Assembly: GCF_963678975.1 (NCBI RefSeq)
Contig: NC_089273.1
Span: 24,880,356-24,944,355 of the forward strand
Direction of reading: 5' to 3'
Source: Dysidea avara
Lineage: Eukaryota > Porifera > Demospongiae > Dictyoceratida > Dysideidae
Length of the DNA: 64,000 bases
The position numbers were made by a program, and so were the translations under genes. This document shows, in pieces, positions 48,201 through 58,890 of the stretch; the first letter of the stretch is position 1; every line of letters begins with the position of its first letter. The notes beneath the pieces were generated by a model, which saw nothing but the letters and a program-made list of their open reading frames with translations, searched no databases and had not been told where the DNA came from.

Positions 48201-48712
48201 CTCTACAAGGTAACTTCTTCTAGCTGATCTCTCTACAGGATGACTTGTTTCTAACTGAACTCTCTACAATGTGATCTGTTCATAGCGGAACTTTCTACTG
48301 GGTGATTTGTTTGCAGCTAAACTCTTTGTATGATTGTTTCTTTGTAACTGAACTCTCTACAAGGTAACTTCTTCTAGCTGATCTCTCTACAGGATGACTT
48401 GTTTCTAACTGAACTCTCTATAGTGTGATCTGTTCATAGTGGAACTTTCTACTGGGTGATTTGTTTGCAGCTAAACTCTTTGCATGATTGTTTCTTTGTA
48501 ACTGAACTCTCTACAAGGTAACTTCTTCTAGCTGATCTCTCTACAGGGCAATTTGTTTGTAGCTGAATTCTCTACAGGGTGATTTATTTGAGCTGAACTC
48601 TCTACATGATGGCTTCTTTGTAGCTGAACTCTCTATTAGGTACCTTCTTCTAGCTGATCTGACTACAGGGTGACTTGTTTGTAGCTGAATTCCCTACAGA
48701 ATAACTTGCAAT
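45228..48712 (+). repeat. 31-bp satellite array, copy 2, with higher-order period
   Basis: About 112 units. The variant junction TACAATGTAAC recurs at about 45454, 45699 (as TACACTG), 45941, 46131, 46377, 46591 (TACAATGTGAC), 46838, 47045 (as TATAATG), 47250, 47497, 47741 and 47896. Spacing is mostly 242-247 bp (eight units), with shorter steps of 155, 190 and 205-214 bp. This is a true higher-order repeat. A local duplication with TGTGATCTGTTCATAGCGG lies at 48110-48490. Confidence 0.9.
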
Positions 48713-49557
48713 GTATACATGCAGCTGAATGCTTTATTAGGGTGACTGTTCTATTAGAGTATCTCGATCTCGCATTTGCTGCACGTAGTTGCCTTTCGAA
48801 TCATAACTCAGTGATTTGTATTCCAATTCTTCTGTACTACTGCAAGAACTTTCTATGATGATTATTCCAGCTACATACTGATTTTCAGCTTGTTGCTCTA
48901 AGCGGTTTGCCTGGTAAACACGAAAACTAATAGTTTTTTTATTCATAAAAATCGATCGCGTAATTTTGACACAGGTTGGGTTTTGTGTCATATCTCCATG
49001 GTCTTTATCTCGATTCCTTTCAAACCACAAAAAGGCACTCCTACGATGGTTGCTCCATCTACATATCAATTTTCAACTGATTCCTCCAAGTGGTTTACCC
49101 TGTAGGCGTGACAGACCTTCGACCTTATTTTACGCAAATAATCGGTCATAACTCCGTGAATGTTCATCGGATTCCTACCAAAGTTGGTACGGAGATCCGC
49201 CTTAATGAGCCCTTTAAGTGTGCCAAATTTCAGCCCAATCCAAGCACGAATTCGTGTTTTATGGCGAATTTTGCGAAGTGTGCGAAATGAAGAAGATGAA
49301 GAAGAAAAAAACGAAGAAATTAAAACGAAATTTTGTTCGCTCGTATCTCGGAAATGGCTGGAGCGATTTTCTTCAAATTTGGTATGTAGACTCCCTTAAC
49401 TGGGCGGCATGTCTCCAGTAAATTTGGTTCCAATCGGATAAGGGATCACAGAGCTACATAGGTGTGAAAATTGCGTTTTCTTTGTTCCTGTTAATATACT
49501 CACGGTGTGGCGCGCCGGCTTCTTGGGCCGCACGACACACTATCGTGTGTCTTGATG
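48713..49557 (+). repeat. Repeat block X, copy 2
   Basis: Best-preserved X. It consists of four related sub-blocks starting near 48795, 48985, 49145 and 49330, each with an ATAACTC/ATATCTC/GTATCTC start and a GATTC-TTC-AA segment. It ends with the hairpin GACACACTATCGTGTGTC and TTGAT. Confidence 0.85.
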
Positions 49558-50396
49558 TATCTGATAATCATTATGAGGTCTGTGTATTATTAGTAGTGGA
49601 AACAAACATGCCTCCCTCTTACTTTTTAAAGCAACTATAGCTATTATAAGCAAACCATTCTTATAGAACAGTCATACATATTTCACATCTATTTGTGATT
49701 TACTTGTAATACTACAGTTAAATTCCATCTCAGAGATTGTAAAATCTCAAAATAATTTCCTTGCAGGAGTCTGTCTTCCAGAATGGTATGTCAGATTGCA
49801 TAATATTTTTATACTTATATGCTTTAGCATGCACCAATTTTTCAGTGACAGCCATTTATTTTCTGGTTCCACTTCCCCTAAGTTTTCTGAAGTCTTGAGT
49901 GACTGGATTGTTTTCAAATATGCTGACTTACACTGAAGGCTGACAAAAAAATTTATAGTATAATTAAAATTTTTAATAATTTCTGATGAACACATCCACA
50001 CTTAGAAATCTAACGCAAATTGGGCAATTTGGGCTAAGTCCTACAATTATGTGTCTGGTCTTTCAAAAATTTCAAGTTTGACGTATCACAATTCTTCATG
50101 TTTTTACCCCATGACTTTCTAAATTGCACCTAAAGCACTACTAGTATATTATTAAGCATACTATTTGACCAAATTTCAAGGTCATTCCAACAGGTAAAAT
50201 TATGAGTTGTCAGACACATGTAATTGGAGAGGCTACAAGATCTATTTTCACAGATCAATCACATAATTATATTGAACAAAGTGTATTTTATAGTGTCTGG
50301 GTATTTCTAAATAAGTACACAACTATATTCGTTAAAAAACCACACATATAATAGCTAGTTTTTAGCTTACACAATCCACTCAGTACTACTGTACAA
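49558..50396. other. No gene recognised
   Basis: AT-rich sequence between the composite element and the truncated receptor copy; no exon recognised. Confidence 0.4.
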
Positions 50397-51115
50397 CTAA
50401 GATGAAGCTATCTGATGTGCAATTGAAGGGGTAATCTCTTGCAATATTTTAGAGCGATTATTGCCAACTAATTTTATTTCTTGCTCATACTTTCCTGATA
50501 AAATGGATTGGTGCACTAGTTCTGTATCAGGTGATCCTGCCAATAGAGCATTGCTAATGTGATCAAGTTCCTTCGTTAACACTTTAACATGACCTAATAT
50601 TACAAGTCTGATGAAGTGATAATCTGGAGTCCTCACCAAAAATGATTCATAGCATCTCATGACAGCTAGCAACAGTTCTCCTTCACAGTATGGTAATAGC
50701 TCCTTCACCAACAGAGCTGCTTGCTGTGCTACTAATGCAACAGGGTAGGCATTACAGTACTCCTCTACAGTTTGAATTAAACTGTAAAATTTTCTTTGGG
50801 TAAGACAGTGCTGGGCCTTTTGGCTTAATATTTTGCTCAATTTGTGGGTTAATTTTAGTATTTTGTGACAGCTATTGTTCAGCCCAGTCATTTGCCCACT
50901 TAGTGTTGGCAAGAATATAGTAACATTTGGTAAGATCGACAAAACACGTTGCAACGCTAGCAATACCAGTATAATATTATGTGGATCAGTAATTGTGTGC
51001 ATGTTTATCCATTTGAGGCAAAAAGGTATCACGTTATTTTCCACATGACTTTGTCTGTACATCTGAAAATCCACGGCAGCCAATGATGCTATTTCTCCTA
51101 CAGTTACTCCATAGC
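50397..51115 (-). pseudogene. Truncated receptor paralogue (C-terminal part only)
   Basis: An uninterrupted minus-strand frame of about 239 codons, ending at TAG (50397-50399). It matches the C-terminal third of the protein encoded by 8218-10061: CYGVTVGEIASL against CCGVQSVATLS, then INMHTITDPHNIILVLL, AQHCLTQRKFYSLIQTVEEY and LLPYCEGELLLAVMRCYESF. Upstream of FFQKCYG the frame meets a stop and similarity ends abruptly near 51115, where a + strand CARD-like segment begins. The NB-ARC core and hinge are missing and I see no acceptor that would supply them. The absence of stops in the retained part suggests recent loss, or an exon of a rearranged gene. The 228-codon piece from 51083 uses a TTG as first codon, not a real start. 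Confidence 0.7.
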
Positions 51116-51119
51116 ATTT

Positions 51120-51362
51120 TTGAAAAAACTAACACTATGTGTGGTACGACAACATTATGACATTAGTGACACTGTTGAAAAGTATATTTTAAGTAGACCA
51201 ACTGCTAGAGCTTGTTTGCAAAGAATTTTAAATATCTTAATACTCTCACTGGATACATACCAGGATTATGAGAAATTCATTGATTTCCTAAATGTTGCTA
51301 CTGTGTTGCTGATCTTCCTCAAAGAATGGTCAAAGGTATTACAATTTTCACAGTTTTATTGA
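51120..51362 (+). pseudogene. CARD-like segment, probably partial
   Basis: An 80-codon frame reading VVRQHYDISDTVEKYILSRP, then ARACLQRILNILILSLDTYQ, then DYEKFIDFLN. The spacing of the last helices (SRPT...LL-IL...YQDYEKF...L) is like the second half of a CARD. The first half is absent, and I could not find phase-1 splice sites of the kind that bound exons 1 and 4. A GTATTA follows TCAAAG at 51338, but in phase 0. It starts at the point where the antisense receptor fragment stops, so it may sit at a rearrangement breakpoint. Confidence 0.4.
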
Positions 51363-51834
51363 TTGATAGCTATAATTAGTAACAAGCAGTTATGTGTAAT
51401 GCTATTATAGAAAATCACTAAGTCATTTGTAATTAGGTTAGGTAATCCTAAGGCTGCAGCAACATTTGCTGCAGACCTTCAGTGCTGGTCACTGTAAAGC
51501 ATTAATACAATAATTTATTTATATGAATGCACATACACACGTACATACTGTATATAGAAGTTGCCTTGCTTTTGTTTTAGTAGGTACATGTATGTGTAAC
51601 ATTATTCCTACTGGGCTATCAAGCTCACAACACTACCTTAAATTCCTAGAGCCATTTTGTATGTAAATAAATTTCAAATAATTCAATAACTAGCTAGTAT
51701 ATAATATCAACCATAGTTGCTATAATATCTCTCACAGTTCTCCATGTACAGTCCTAATAGTATTTCTTATGTACTGTATGACTACATCTTTAATTTGTGT
51801 TTGCATTGCAATTAATGTTTGCTTACACTTTTAG

Positions 51835-52020
51835 TTTTTAATTGCCATTGCTCAACTCCAGCTTTTGAATTTACTAATACACTGCCATTCACTGAAACAA
51901 TGACTACTGTCTATTGTGGTCCTGACCATTATTGTCCCTCTACATTTACAAGTAGAGTAAATTATACCCTTAACAATAGACGAAGATTAGCTATAATCAC
52001 ATCCAACCAGACCATGACTA
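51835..52020 (+). CDS. Possible linker exon of a + strand receptor relative
   Basis: A 186-nt open segment between acceptor TACACTTTTAG and donor ACTA/GTAAGT, phase 1 at both ends like every internal exon of the minus-strand receptor. It encodes FNCHCSTPAFEFTNTLPFTE, then TMTTVYCGPDHYC and a Thr/Asn/Arg-rich end (TSNQTMTS). It has no recognised domain. Position after a CARD-like segment and its composition suggest a linker exon, but no downstream NB-ARC exon is seen on this strand within the window, so the gene is incomplete or dead. Confidence 0.35.
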
Positions 52021-52321
52021 GTAAGTAGTAATATCGTGTGTTACCATACTGTAACAATATACGTACTAAATACCATACATTGTTATGATCATGCATATCA
52101 GACTTGGGGTCAAATACAGTGCATAGTATTTAATTACAAATACAAATACTGGAAAATTTTCCATATATAAATATGACTGCAAATACTTTTTGTTAGGACA
52201 ATATGTAAATACAAATTACAAATACAAATACTTTCCAAAGTATTTAAATACAATTTCAAATATACTTCGTTATTATACTTAATTGTAGGCCCCGGCCTAT
52301 TATGCTGGCATAATTTAAAGC

Positions 52322-52960
52322 ATCAAGACACACGCTAGCATGTCGTGTGGACCAAGAAGCCGGCACGCCACACCGTGGGTATATATTGACAGGAAGAAGG
52401 AAAACATCACTTTCATAGCTTTGTATCTTGGTGATCTCTTATCCGATTGGAACCAAATTTGCTGTAGGATTGTCTTCCAGTTAGGGGAGTCCACATTCCA
52501 GATTTGAAGGAAATTGCCCCAGTCATTTCCAAGATACGAGCGGCCAAAGTTTCAATTTTTTTCTTGTTTTTTTTTTCTTTTCGCACACTTTGCAAAAATT
52601 GCTATAAAACACAAATGTGTAATCCAATCACCCTGAACTTTGGCACACAGAAAGGGAGTCCAAAGACCAATCCTAGTATGAAAATTGGTGCAAATCTGAT
52701 GAATGGTTCAGGATTTAAGACCAATTATTCGCGTTAAACAAGATCGATGTGTTGTCACGCCTACTTACAGGGTAAATTGCTTCATGGAATGAGTTGAAAA
52801 CCGGTTTGTGGATAGATCAACCATTGCAGGAGTGCCTTTGGTGGTTTGAAAGCAATCGAAATAAAGATCATGGAGATATGACATGAAACCAAAGGTGTGT
52901 AACAATTGCGCGATCGAGATTCGTGAATAAAAACTGATACCAATGATTTAGATACAAGAG
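52322..52960 (-). repeat. Repeat block X, copy 3, diverged
   Basis: Begins ATCAAGACACACGCTAGCAT (terminal hairpin, one arm damaged) and carries CAAGAAGCCGGCACGCCACA, then TTTCGCACACTTTGCAAAA, then CACGCCTACTTACAGGGTAA. It continues into array units at 52965. Confidence 0.75.
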
Positions 52961-52964
52961 AGAA

Positions 52965-53162
52965 CTCAGCCAGAAGATGTCACCTTGTAGAGAGTTCAGC
53001 TACAAACAAATCACCCTGCGGAGAGTTCAACTACAAACAAATCACACTGTAGAGAGATCAGCTAGAAGAAGCCACCTTGTAGATAGTTCAGCTATGAACA
53101 GATCATCCTGTAGAGAGCTCAGCTAGAAACAAATCACTCTGTAGAGAGCTCAAATCACCCTG
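52965..53162 (-). repeat. 31-bp satellite, short reverse array
   Basis: About six units (TTGTAGAGAGTTCAGCTACA and variants). The array is cut by the LINE fragment starting near 53163. Confidence 0.85.
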
Positions 53163-54181
53163 TCCTAGCTCTCTATTGTTCCTATGTTTTATAAATGACC
53201 TACCAGAGGGCATTAAAAAAGCAGAATAAGACTTTTCGCTGACAATATACACCAGTTACAAGCTGACTTACTCACCCTAGAACAATGGGCTAAAAAGCAG
53301 AACATGATATTTAACTCTTCCAAATGTGAGTTTCTTAGAATCACCAATAAAGCGAATCCCATTCACATGTCTTACTACATACAGAATGAAAGGATTAAAG
53401 AAGTGCCTCATGCTAAATACTTAGGGGTTACTATAGACCAACACCTAACATGGAATGAACATACAAGACAGATCACAACAAAGGCTAACAATGTCAAAAG
53501 TTTTCTCCAGTGAAACCTAAAATCATTCCCTGTAAATGTCAAAGCTATCTGTTACCAAAGTATGGCAAGATCAGTCTTTGACTATCCATCAATCATTTGG
53601 TCACTGTATATGCAGAAAAACATTCAAGCTCTGGAATCTCTGCAAAGGAGGTCTGCCAGATTTGTATTCAACAACTACTCACCTTATGATAGTGTATCTG
53701 ACATGCTTACTAATCTTCGTTGGAGCCCTCTTGCTGACAGACAAAAAGAACATAGATTGCTGATGCTATATACAATAATTCACCATCTAGTATATATTGA
53801 CGCTGACTCCTTACTCCCATGCACCTCGCCCTTGTAACCACTCTACATGTGGACACCCAAAGAGATTATTAGTTATGAGCAAGAATTAATGCTTACTCAA
53901 ATTCTTCGTTTCCAAGTACTATCAAGCTATGGAACTCTATCAAATGATGTAAATATTTCTGATCTCAGCCAATTTAAGCAAAGAATAACAGGACTGCTCT
54001 TTTAATTTAAATAATTTTTGCAATGTAATCACTTTGTGCATATATGCTGTGTTTGTGAGGCCTGCACAGTAATAGTAAGTAATGATTTCTGAGAATGCCT
54101 GGAATGCTTTAATGAGAAATGGAGGTAGTATATACATTTAATGTCACTGTAAAGCATTAATAATAATAATAATAATAATGC
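53163..54181 (+). pseudogene. 5'-truncated non-LTR retrotransposon (LINE), broken
   Basis: Reading in changing frames: FLCFINDLPEGIKKA (RT region), a degraded catalytic box (FADN where FADD is usual), LEQWAKKQNMIFNSSKCEFL, AKYLGVTIDQHLTWNEHTRQ, then ALESLQRRSARFVFNNYS and LRWSPLADRQKEHRLLMLY, then FPSTIKLWNSI near 53910-53945. This is the C-terminal half of a CR1/Jockey/RTE-type ORF2 reverse transcriptase. Stops and frameshifts (for example 53511-53513) kill it. The 3' end is a (TAA)n tail at 54160-54180, as expected for target-primed insertion. It inserted into a satellite remnant. Confidence 0.82.
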
Positions 54182-54270
54182 ATTTCTGAGCACTCATAGC
54201 AGTGCTATTATGGCATTTATACACCTTCTCTTAATCCCTTTGAAGTGAAGTGTGAAAGTGGTATAATATA

Positions 54271-54830
54271 GTTTTCAGAAGAATCCAAAACCACAAATAC
54301 TTTTGGAAAGTCATTGCGTTTGAACTTACATCATGTAATGGTAGTGATGTTTTAAATGGAACCTAGGTCACTCCAGACATATAAAGCATGGGATGTTCTA
54401 TTAGCATCTTGAAAACCACCAGTGTGAATCAGCTACTGAAAGAACATGTTATTAATCACTATATACCCATATTGTCTGTGGCTAAAGCTTCTTACTGTGG
54501 GTGGTAGGGAAAATTGTGCATTTGGCCAAGAACTTCTTGGTGACTAAAGCATACTTAGTCATTGACTTTTCTTCAAAATATAGTGCTGGATAATCTGTTT
54601 ACCATACTGACAAACATCCGTCCTTCACTGTTTCTTTAAAGTCACTTACAACCATTGCTGGAGCCAAGTAACAAATTTGTATGTCCGGAAGTCCGAAGCA
54701 CATTTGTTATTTCAATTTCTGATACTTCCATAGATTGTCATGGCTATTATGTATGTACATGACATAAAGTCAGACGTAATGGTGTCCCGTAAAATATGCG
54801 TGTTTTCGGATTCTTCTGAAAACGTCTTAT
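54271..54830. mobile_element. TIR-bounded segment (GTTTTCAGAAGAATCC ends)
   Basis: GTTTTCAGAAGAATCCAAAA at 54271 is mirrored by TTTTCGGATTCTTCTGAAAAC at about 54809-54829. The interior of about 520 bp has no coding. No clean target duplication is seen, so the boundaries may be slightly off. Confidence 0.6.
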
Positions 54831-55317
54831 ACATTCTGCCTACTGCAATTTTTCATTTATAGCATAAAGCTGTAAATTTTTTACCAGGTTTTGTTCTCAG
54901 AATACTAATTTTCTATGGGAACTTTGTAGCAACTCCCAATTTCCACTATCCTCTTTGCCTGTCTTTAGGCTACACAGTAAGTGCTGTTCCAAGGTTATAG
55001 CCACTGTGTTCATAAGTTAAACACATTTGATTGAGACTGTGAAAACAGAGATTATTGACCACTAACTTGCATTATCCACCACACATACATTTCTATATTA
55101 TTATTATCAACTGCTCACCAATAACAGGTAATAAGTTTCTATTTATTAACTCTGCCATTCCAGCATAATATATATTTGACTATAGTACGTTCGCGTTGAG
55201 CTGAATCCTGGGTTGTTGATTAAGAAGCCATACAAGATCAAAGGCTTTAAACATGATGTTTATGACGCATTTATTCGTAAGCCCATGTTACGGGCGCGCA
55301 TTTTAATTGTTGAGAAT

Positions 55318-55761
55318 ATGGCGTCCAGTGCACCATCAGCGAGTGCGGAACGAAACCCTCTTGGAAAGAAGTTAAACAGCCAAACGAAGTACCTACTTAT
55401 GAAACTATGGGAGTACTTTAAGCAAGAAGTGAAGAAATGTAAAATTTCTATCAACATCACGGAGAGAATCTCGAGTGCCACCGGTATTGCATGTAATGCC
55501 TTCTTTGCTGGGTTTTGGCATACATTACGCCACGCAGGGATTTCAAGGACATCCATTAGAATGGAGCACCGCAATAAAGGTGGTTTATTTACGCCAAGAA
55601 AAAGGTACAAAATACACTTTGCACAAGCCCGCTCAATTGTAATCGTCAGGTACAAATGTTCACGAGCCCATGTTGATGCAGACAGTTTTGACCCAGATAC
55701 TATCAGACAAGATCCATTCATTGTACGGAAGGAAGGACATCTATCGCTCTCAAAGATTTTG
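55318..55761 (+). CDS. Transposase N-terminal exon (HTH, DDE_3-type family)
   Basis: The frame is open from 55213. The likely start is ATG at 55318 (MASSAPSASAERNPLGKKL), and the exon ends at a strong donor, TTTTG/GTAAGT, at 55761. About 148 residues: residues 22-60 form the pattern YLLMKLWEYFKQE...INITERISSATGI, typical of the helix-turn-helix start of IS630/Tc1-related transposases found in many invertebrates. TPRKRYK and VDADSFDPDTIRQDPF follow, matching the basic-to-acidic linker before the catalytic domain. It would bind the TIRs. The frame is intact here although the catalytic part downstream is broken. Confidence 0.7.
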
Positions 55762-55949
55762 GTAAGTTAAATTTTGAAACCTGGAACTTTGTCATGTACT
55801 CCATCTTAGGCCAAACTTAAGAATGATGGTGTTTTCTCTGGGGGTAGAACATTGCTTTAAAGAGTGTTGAGTGATATCGGATTTAAGTAGCAAGACGATT
55901 AATGAGAAGAGGTTAGCATTGAAACTGTTTGTGCTTTAATGTTACTACA

Positions 55950-56295
55950 CGTATATGCAGGGTATGCTATGAGCAGCCCTGCACAGTCCATCAGCATCAT
56001 AAATATTAAAGACGAACGAGGTGCAACAGAACTGAAGGAAGACCGGTTGTATATTTGGATGAGACTTGGGTAATGAAGAACTTCTAGAGCAATTCCTCAT
56101 CCATATCAGCAGTGATAGTGAAGATGGTGATGGTGGTATTAATGAATCTTCCACTAGCAGCAGCGGGTCCAAGTCTTCTTCTGGGCTTACTTCATCTGCT
56201 GTAAGATTGTTTGATATTTGCAGCATTGGTGTTACAACTTGATTTTGTTCCCCAGGAGTCATCAGGTAGCTGGGATTAAACTCTGTGAAGTACAT
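55950..56295 (+). pseudogene. Transposase catalytic-domain remnant
   Basis: Around 56040-56072 the + strand reads RPVVYLDETWV, the first catalytic Asp motif of DDE_3-type transposases. The preceding codons resemble the usual basic helix but contain a stop (near 56006). Downstream a different frame gives a Ser/Asp-rich piece (SSDSEDGDGG) and no second Asp or final Asp/Glu motif is found, so the centre of the catalytic domain appears deleted. Confidence 0.6.
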
Positions 56296-57179
56296 GAAAA
56301 TACAGATGAAGTGTAAGTATGTGCACTTTAATTAAAAATATCATTGCTTTATTGTGCTAGCAGAAGTTGAACATACCATCCCTTGTATATTAAATCAGTG
56401 CAGGAGTGTTTGGAAGTCACTACAGGTACTATCAGCCCAAATTCATACATACAGTATTATTTCATTTGTTGAAACTTTTAGAGTTTTTTGGGAATGTAAC
56501 TTCAAAAACAAAATGCTGGCTGGAAAAACTGTGTACATGTGTGGCGAAGTGATGAGAAAAGGATTAAAATGACAAATTGACTAAATGGGAACAGAAGACG
56601 ATAGTCAGCTGTGGTGAATGTGAAGTAAAATACATGTTGTTTGGCTCACTTGCAGGAACACCAATGCTGCATGGCAGATTTTGAGCTGTTGTAATTTGGT
56701 TTTTTTCTCTTTTGTGGCTGAAGAAGTTTTTTACCTGAATATAAGCAGGCCACTTATCTTCTAAATATAGTGCAACAGTGGCCCCAGCTCTTCTACTTAC
56801 GCAACTCTGTTTTACACACAAAATCTGTTTTATTTTTCTTGTAAAGTGTATTACAGCCTCTTACATAACGGATGGTGAAATCATGCATGTTGAGGGCGGG
56901 TGTATGACATCTGGCTTCGCCACAAACATGTGTCAACATGACCATCAAAGGGCCACTTTTTAGAGGCTTCCCCATTGAAAATGTATGGCAAAACTTTACA
57001 GTGTCATAACTGGAGTGTCTTATATTCAAATGAAGCGCTTTTAATATATTTTTAGCGGATCGAGAAGCGCTACGTATCGAGCAATACAGGAGGCCCATGC
57101 GACGTAGCAATCGTAAGTTATTAATCGTTTTTGAGGGTTCAGCTCAACGCGAACGTACTATAAGTGAATTGTGTGGTTC

Positions 57180-57560
57180 AGTTGAAAACATACTGTAATA
57201 ACGACACAGGAAAGGCTACATTTGCTTGTCAATACAGTGATCTCGACCCTGACAATCACAATTTCTTGTTTGTGAAGAGTGGCAAGGGCAATGCCTAAGT
57301 TCAAACATGACTGCAACTTCTTCACTAAATTTGGTTCACATTCACAGTCGTCACAGATATGTAAGGCTATCAGTAATGTTTACCATCATGTGTACAGTTG
57401 GTGTAATGACAATGATGCTGATTATCTACTTCTTCAGTCACAAAAATGCTGCACTTTGTTTTATAACAAACAAGTGTGTTTCATCATGGATCCATTCATA
57501 TTTACTGTAGACCATTGTTTCTACAAGAGAGAATCTACAGAAGTGCAGCATTATGTCTGA
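57180..57560 (+). other. Possible degraded coding region with one hydrophobic stretch
   Basis: Three overlapping frames carry protein-like text: CNNDTGKATFACQYSDLDPD to a stop at 57297; a 93-codon frame from 57279 with several Cys (FKHDCNFFTKFGSHS); and a frame from 57307 with a strongly hydrophobic segment (VMFTIMCTVGVMTMMLII). A single membrane protein with small indels would explain all three, but I cannot name a family and see no clean exon borders. Confidence 0.2.
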
Positions 57561-57562
57561 AA

Positions 57563-58885
57563 ACAGTCCAATAAACAGTTAGGAATTTCCGGAAAATCAC
57601 AAATGTTTACTGGAAATTATCTGCTTGATAAGACATGCTGGTCGATAATTCACGGCTTATGCTACACTAGCTATATCCCTATTTTTTTTTATTAATGATA
57701 CTTGTTTTACAGTCTTGGACTCCATAGTGTATGTGGTGACCATAATTATTGAAGAGTGTTTATTTACCTATAATAATACAAGAATCAACAAATTTAAACA
57801 AAGACTGGTTTTTTTTGTATTTTATCCACACACTGAGATAAATGCAAGATAAAGTAAATTTAAAGCTATTGATGAATCTATGTAAAAGAATGCCAGTATA
57901 ATAAAAGTGTTGACATTGCAGTGTTCACTGCACCATTGTTTCTGACAAAACCTGAATAATTAAACTGTGTTAACTATACATTAAGGCTTTGTAATGCATC
58001 TATATGCAGCAGTACAAAACACAAACACATACTTACAGTGATGAACTACTGTATTATGGCTCTTTTCATGCAAGTTAGTAATTAGCACTGCTCTGCAAGT
58101 GTTAAGAACTGTTATATGTGGCTCTATATAGAGGATACTTATGTATTATATATTAATTACAAATTTAACTGATCTAATGCACTATACTATTGCACATACA
58201 GTAAGTAAGTTAACAATAATAGTAAAAGTGTATAATATTTTGTATCTTCCAACATGTGTCTTCTTAAACATCAATGAGAAACTGCACAAAGATAAAATAA
58301 TGCATACTATATGATACGTGAAAGCATTCCCATGAGCACAGACTATACAGTAAATAAAACAGGGGTGTTGAAAAGGAGGAATGAGGCCTCAGGCACTGCC
58401 TCTTTACTTTGAAGAGTGGAGAGTCAGTTATGTCTATGTTTCGAAGTTAATGTGCAGCAACATTAGCAATTTAATGTGCCTTGATTAGTAGAATTTGTGT
58501 TACAGATTATGCGACAATGAAATACCAGTACTGAGAATGCATAAGATAAAGATACTCTACTAATTAAGGCAGTCACCTAAACTACTCTAACAGAAAATTC
58601 AGCGGAAACATAAAAATTGTTTCTGTTATGCTATGTAGTTTTGTGAACCTGCTGCTTTTTACTAAACCCCATTATTGGAAGGTGAATAATTGGATATTGA
58701 CCTGTTGGAAGACTTAGGGTGGTACCAAGGTGACCATCAACATCATGGCTTACAATAACACTTACTACAATCACAGATTAACACAATGCATGTTTTGAGG
58801 TTATGTTGTGATGTTACCACTTGTCAGCAGGCGTAATTTATGGTTTGCAAGGTGGGTGGTCAAAATCAGTTTATAGGCTTCTAAG
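57563..58885. other. No gene recognised
   Basis: AT-rich spacer. One AATTAAGGCAGTCACCT-type degenerate motif near 58560; nothing else recognised. Confidence 0.4.
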
Positions 58886-58890
58886 CCAAT

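Larger units (their letters stand above)
44802..49557 (+). mobile_element. Composite repeat H-M-array-X, complete copy
   Basis: A 4.76 kb unit made of foldback H (44802-45125), module M (45126-45228), satellite array (45228-48712) and block X (48713-49557). The same order occurs in reverse at 58891-61110, and H-M-array starts again at 61803, so these parts travel together. No transposase or polymerase frame is present. It ends in a hairpin plus TTGAT, and flanks after that point differ between copies. Mechanism is unknown. Central tandem repeats with an end hairpin recall Helitron-like non-autonomous elements, but the usual CTRR end is not seen. Confidence 0.7.
55183..57160 (+). mobile_element. 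Tc1/mariner-superfamily transposon, full length, damaged
   Basis: Starts TAGTACGTTCGCGTTGAGCT and ends with its exact reverse complement. The TIR extends about 26 bp with one mismatch. It is flanked by TA (55181-55182, 57161-57162). The 1978-bp body holds a transposase first exon (55318-55761) and a fragment of its catalytic domain (about 56040-56090). The highly conserved ends imply recent mobility. Confidence 0.88.

Noticed and set aside
41138..48712. CRISPR array reading of the 31-bp repeats
   Set aside because: Units are contiguous with no unique spacers, the context is eukaryotic, and no cas-like gene is present.
55260..55721. 153-codon frame antisense to the transposase exon
   Set aside because: It is the mirror of a frame with recognisable transposase motifs and has none of its own.
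56100..56220. Acidic Ser/Asp-rich piece as a separate host exon
   Set aside because: It lies inside the TIRs of the Tc1/mariner-type element and probably derives from the transposase tail or from chance.
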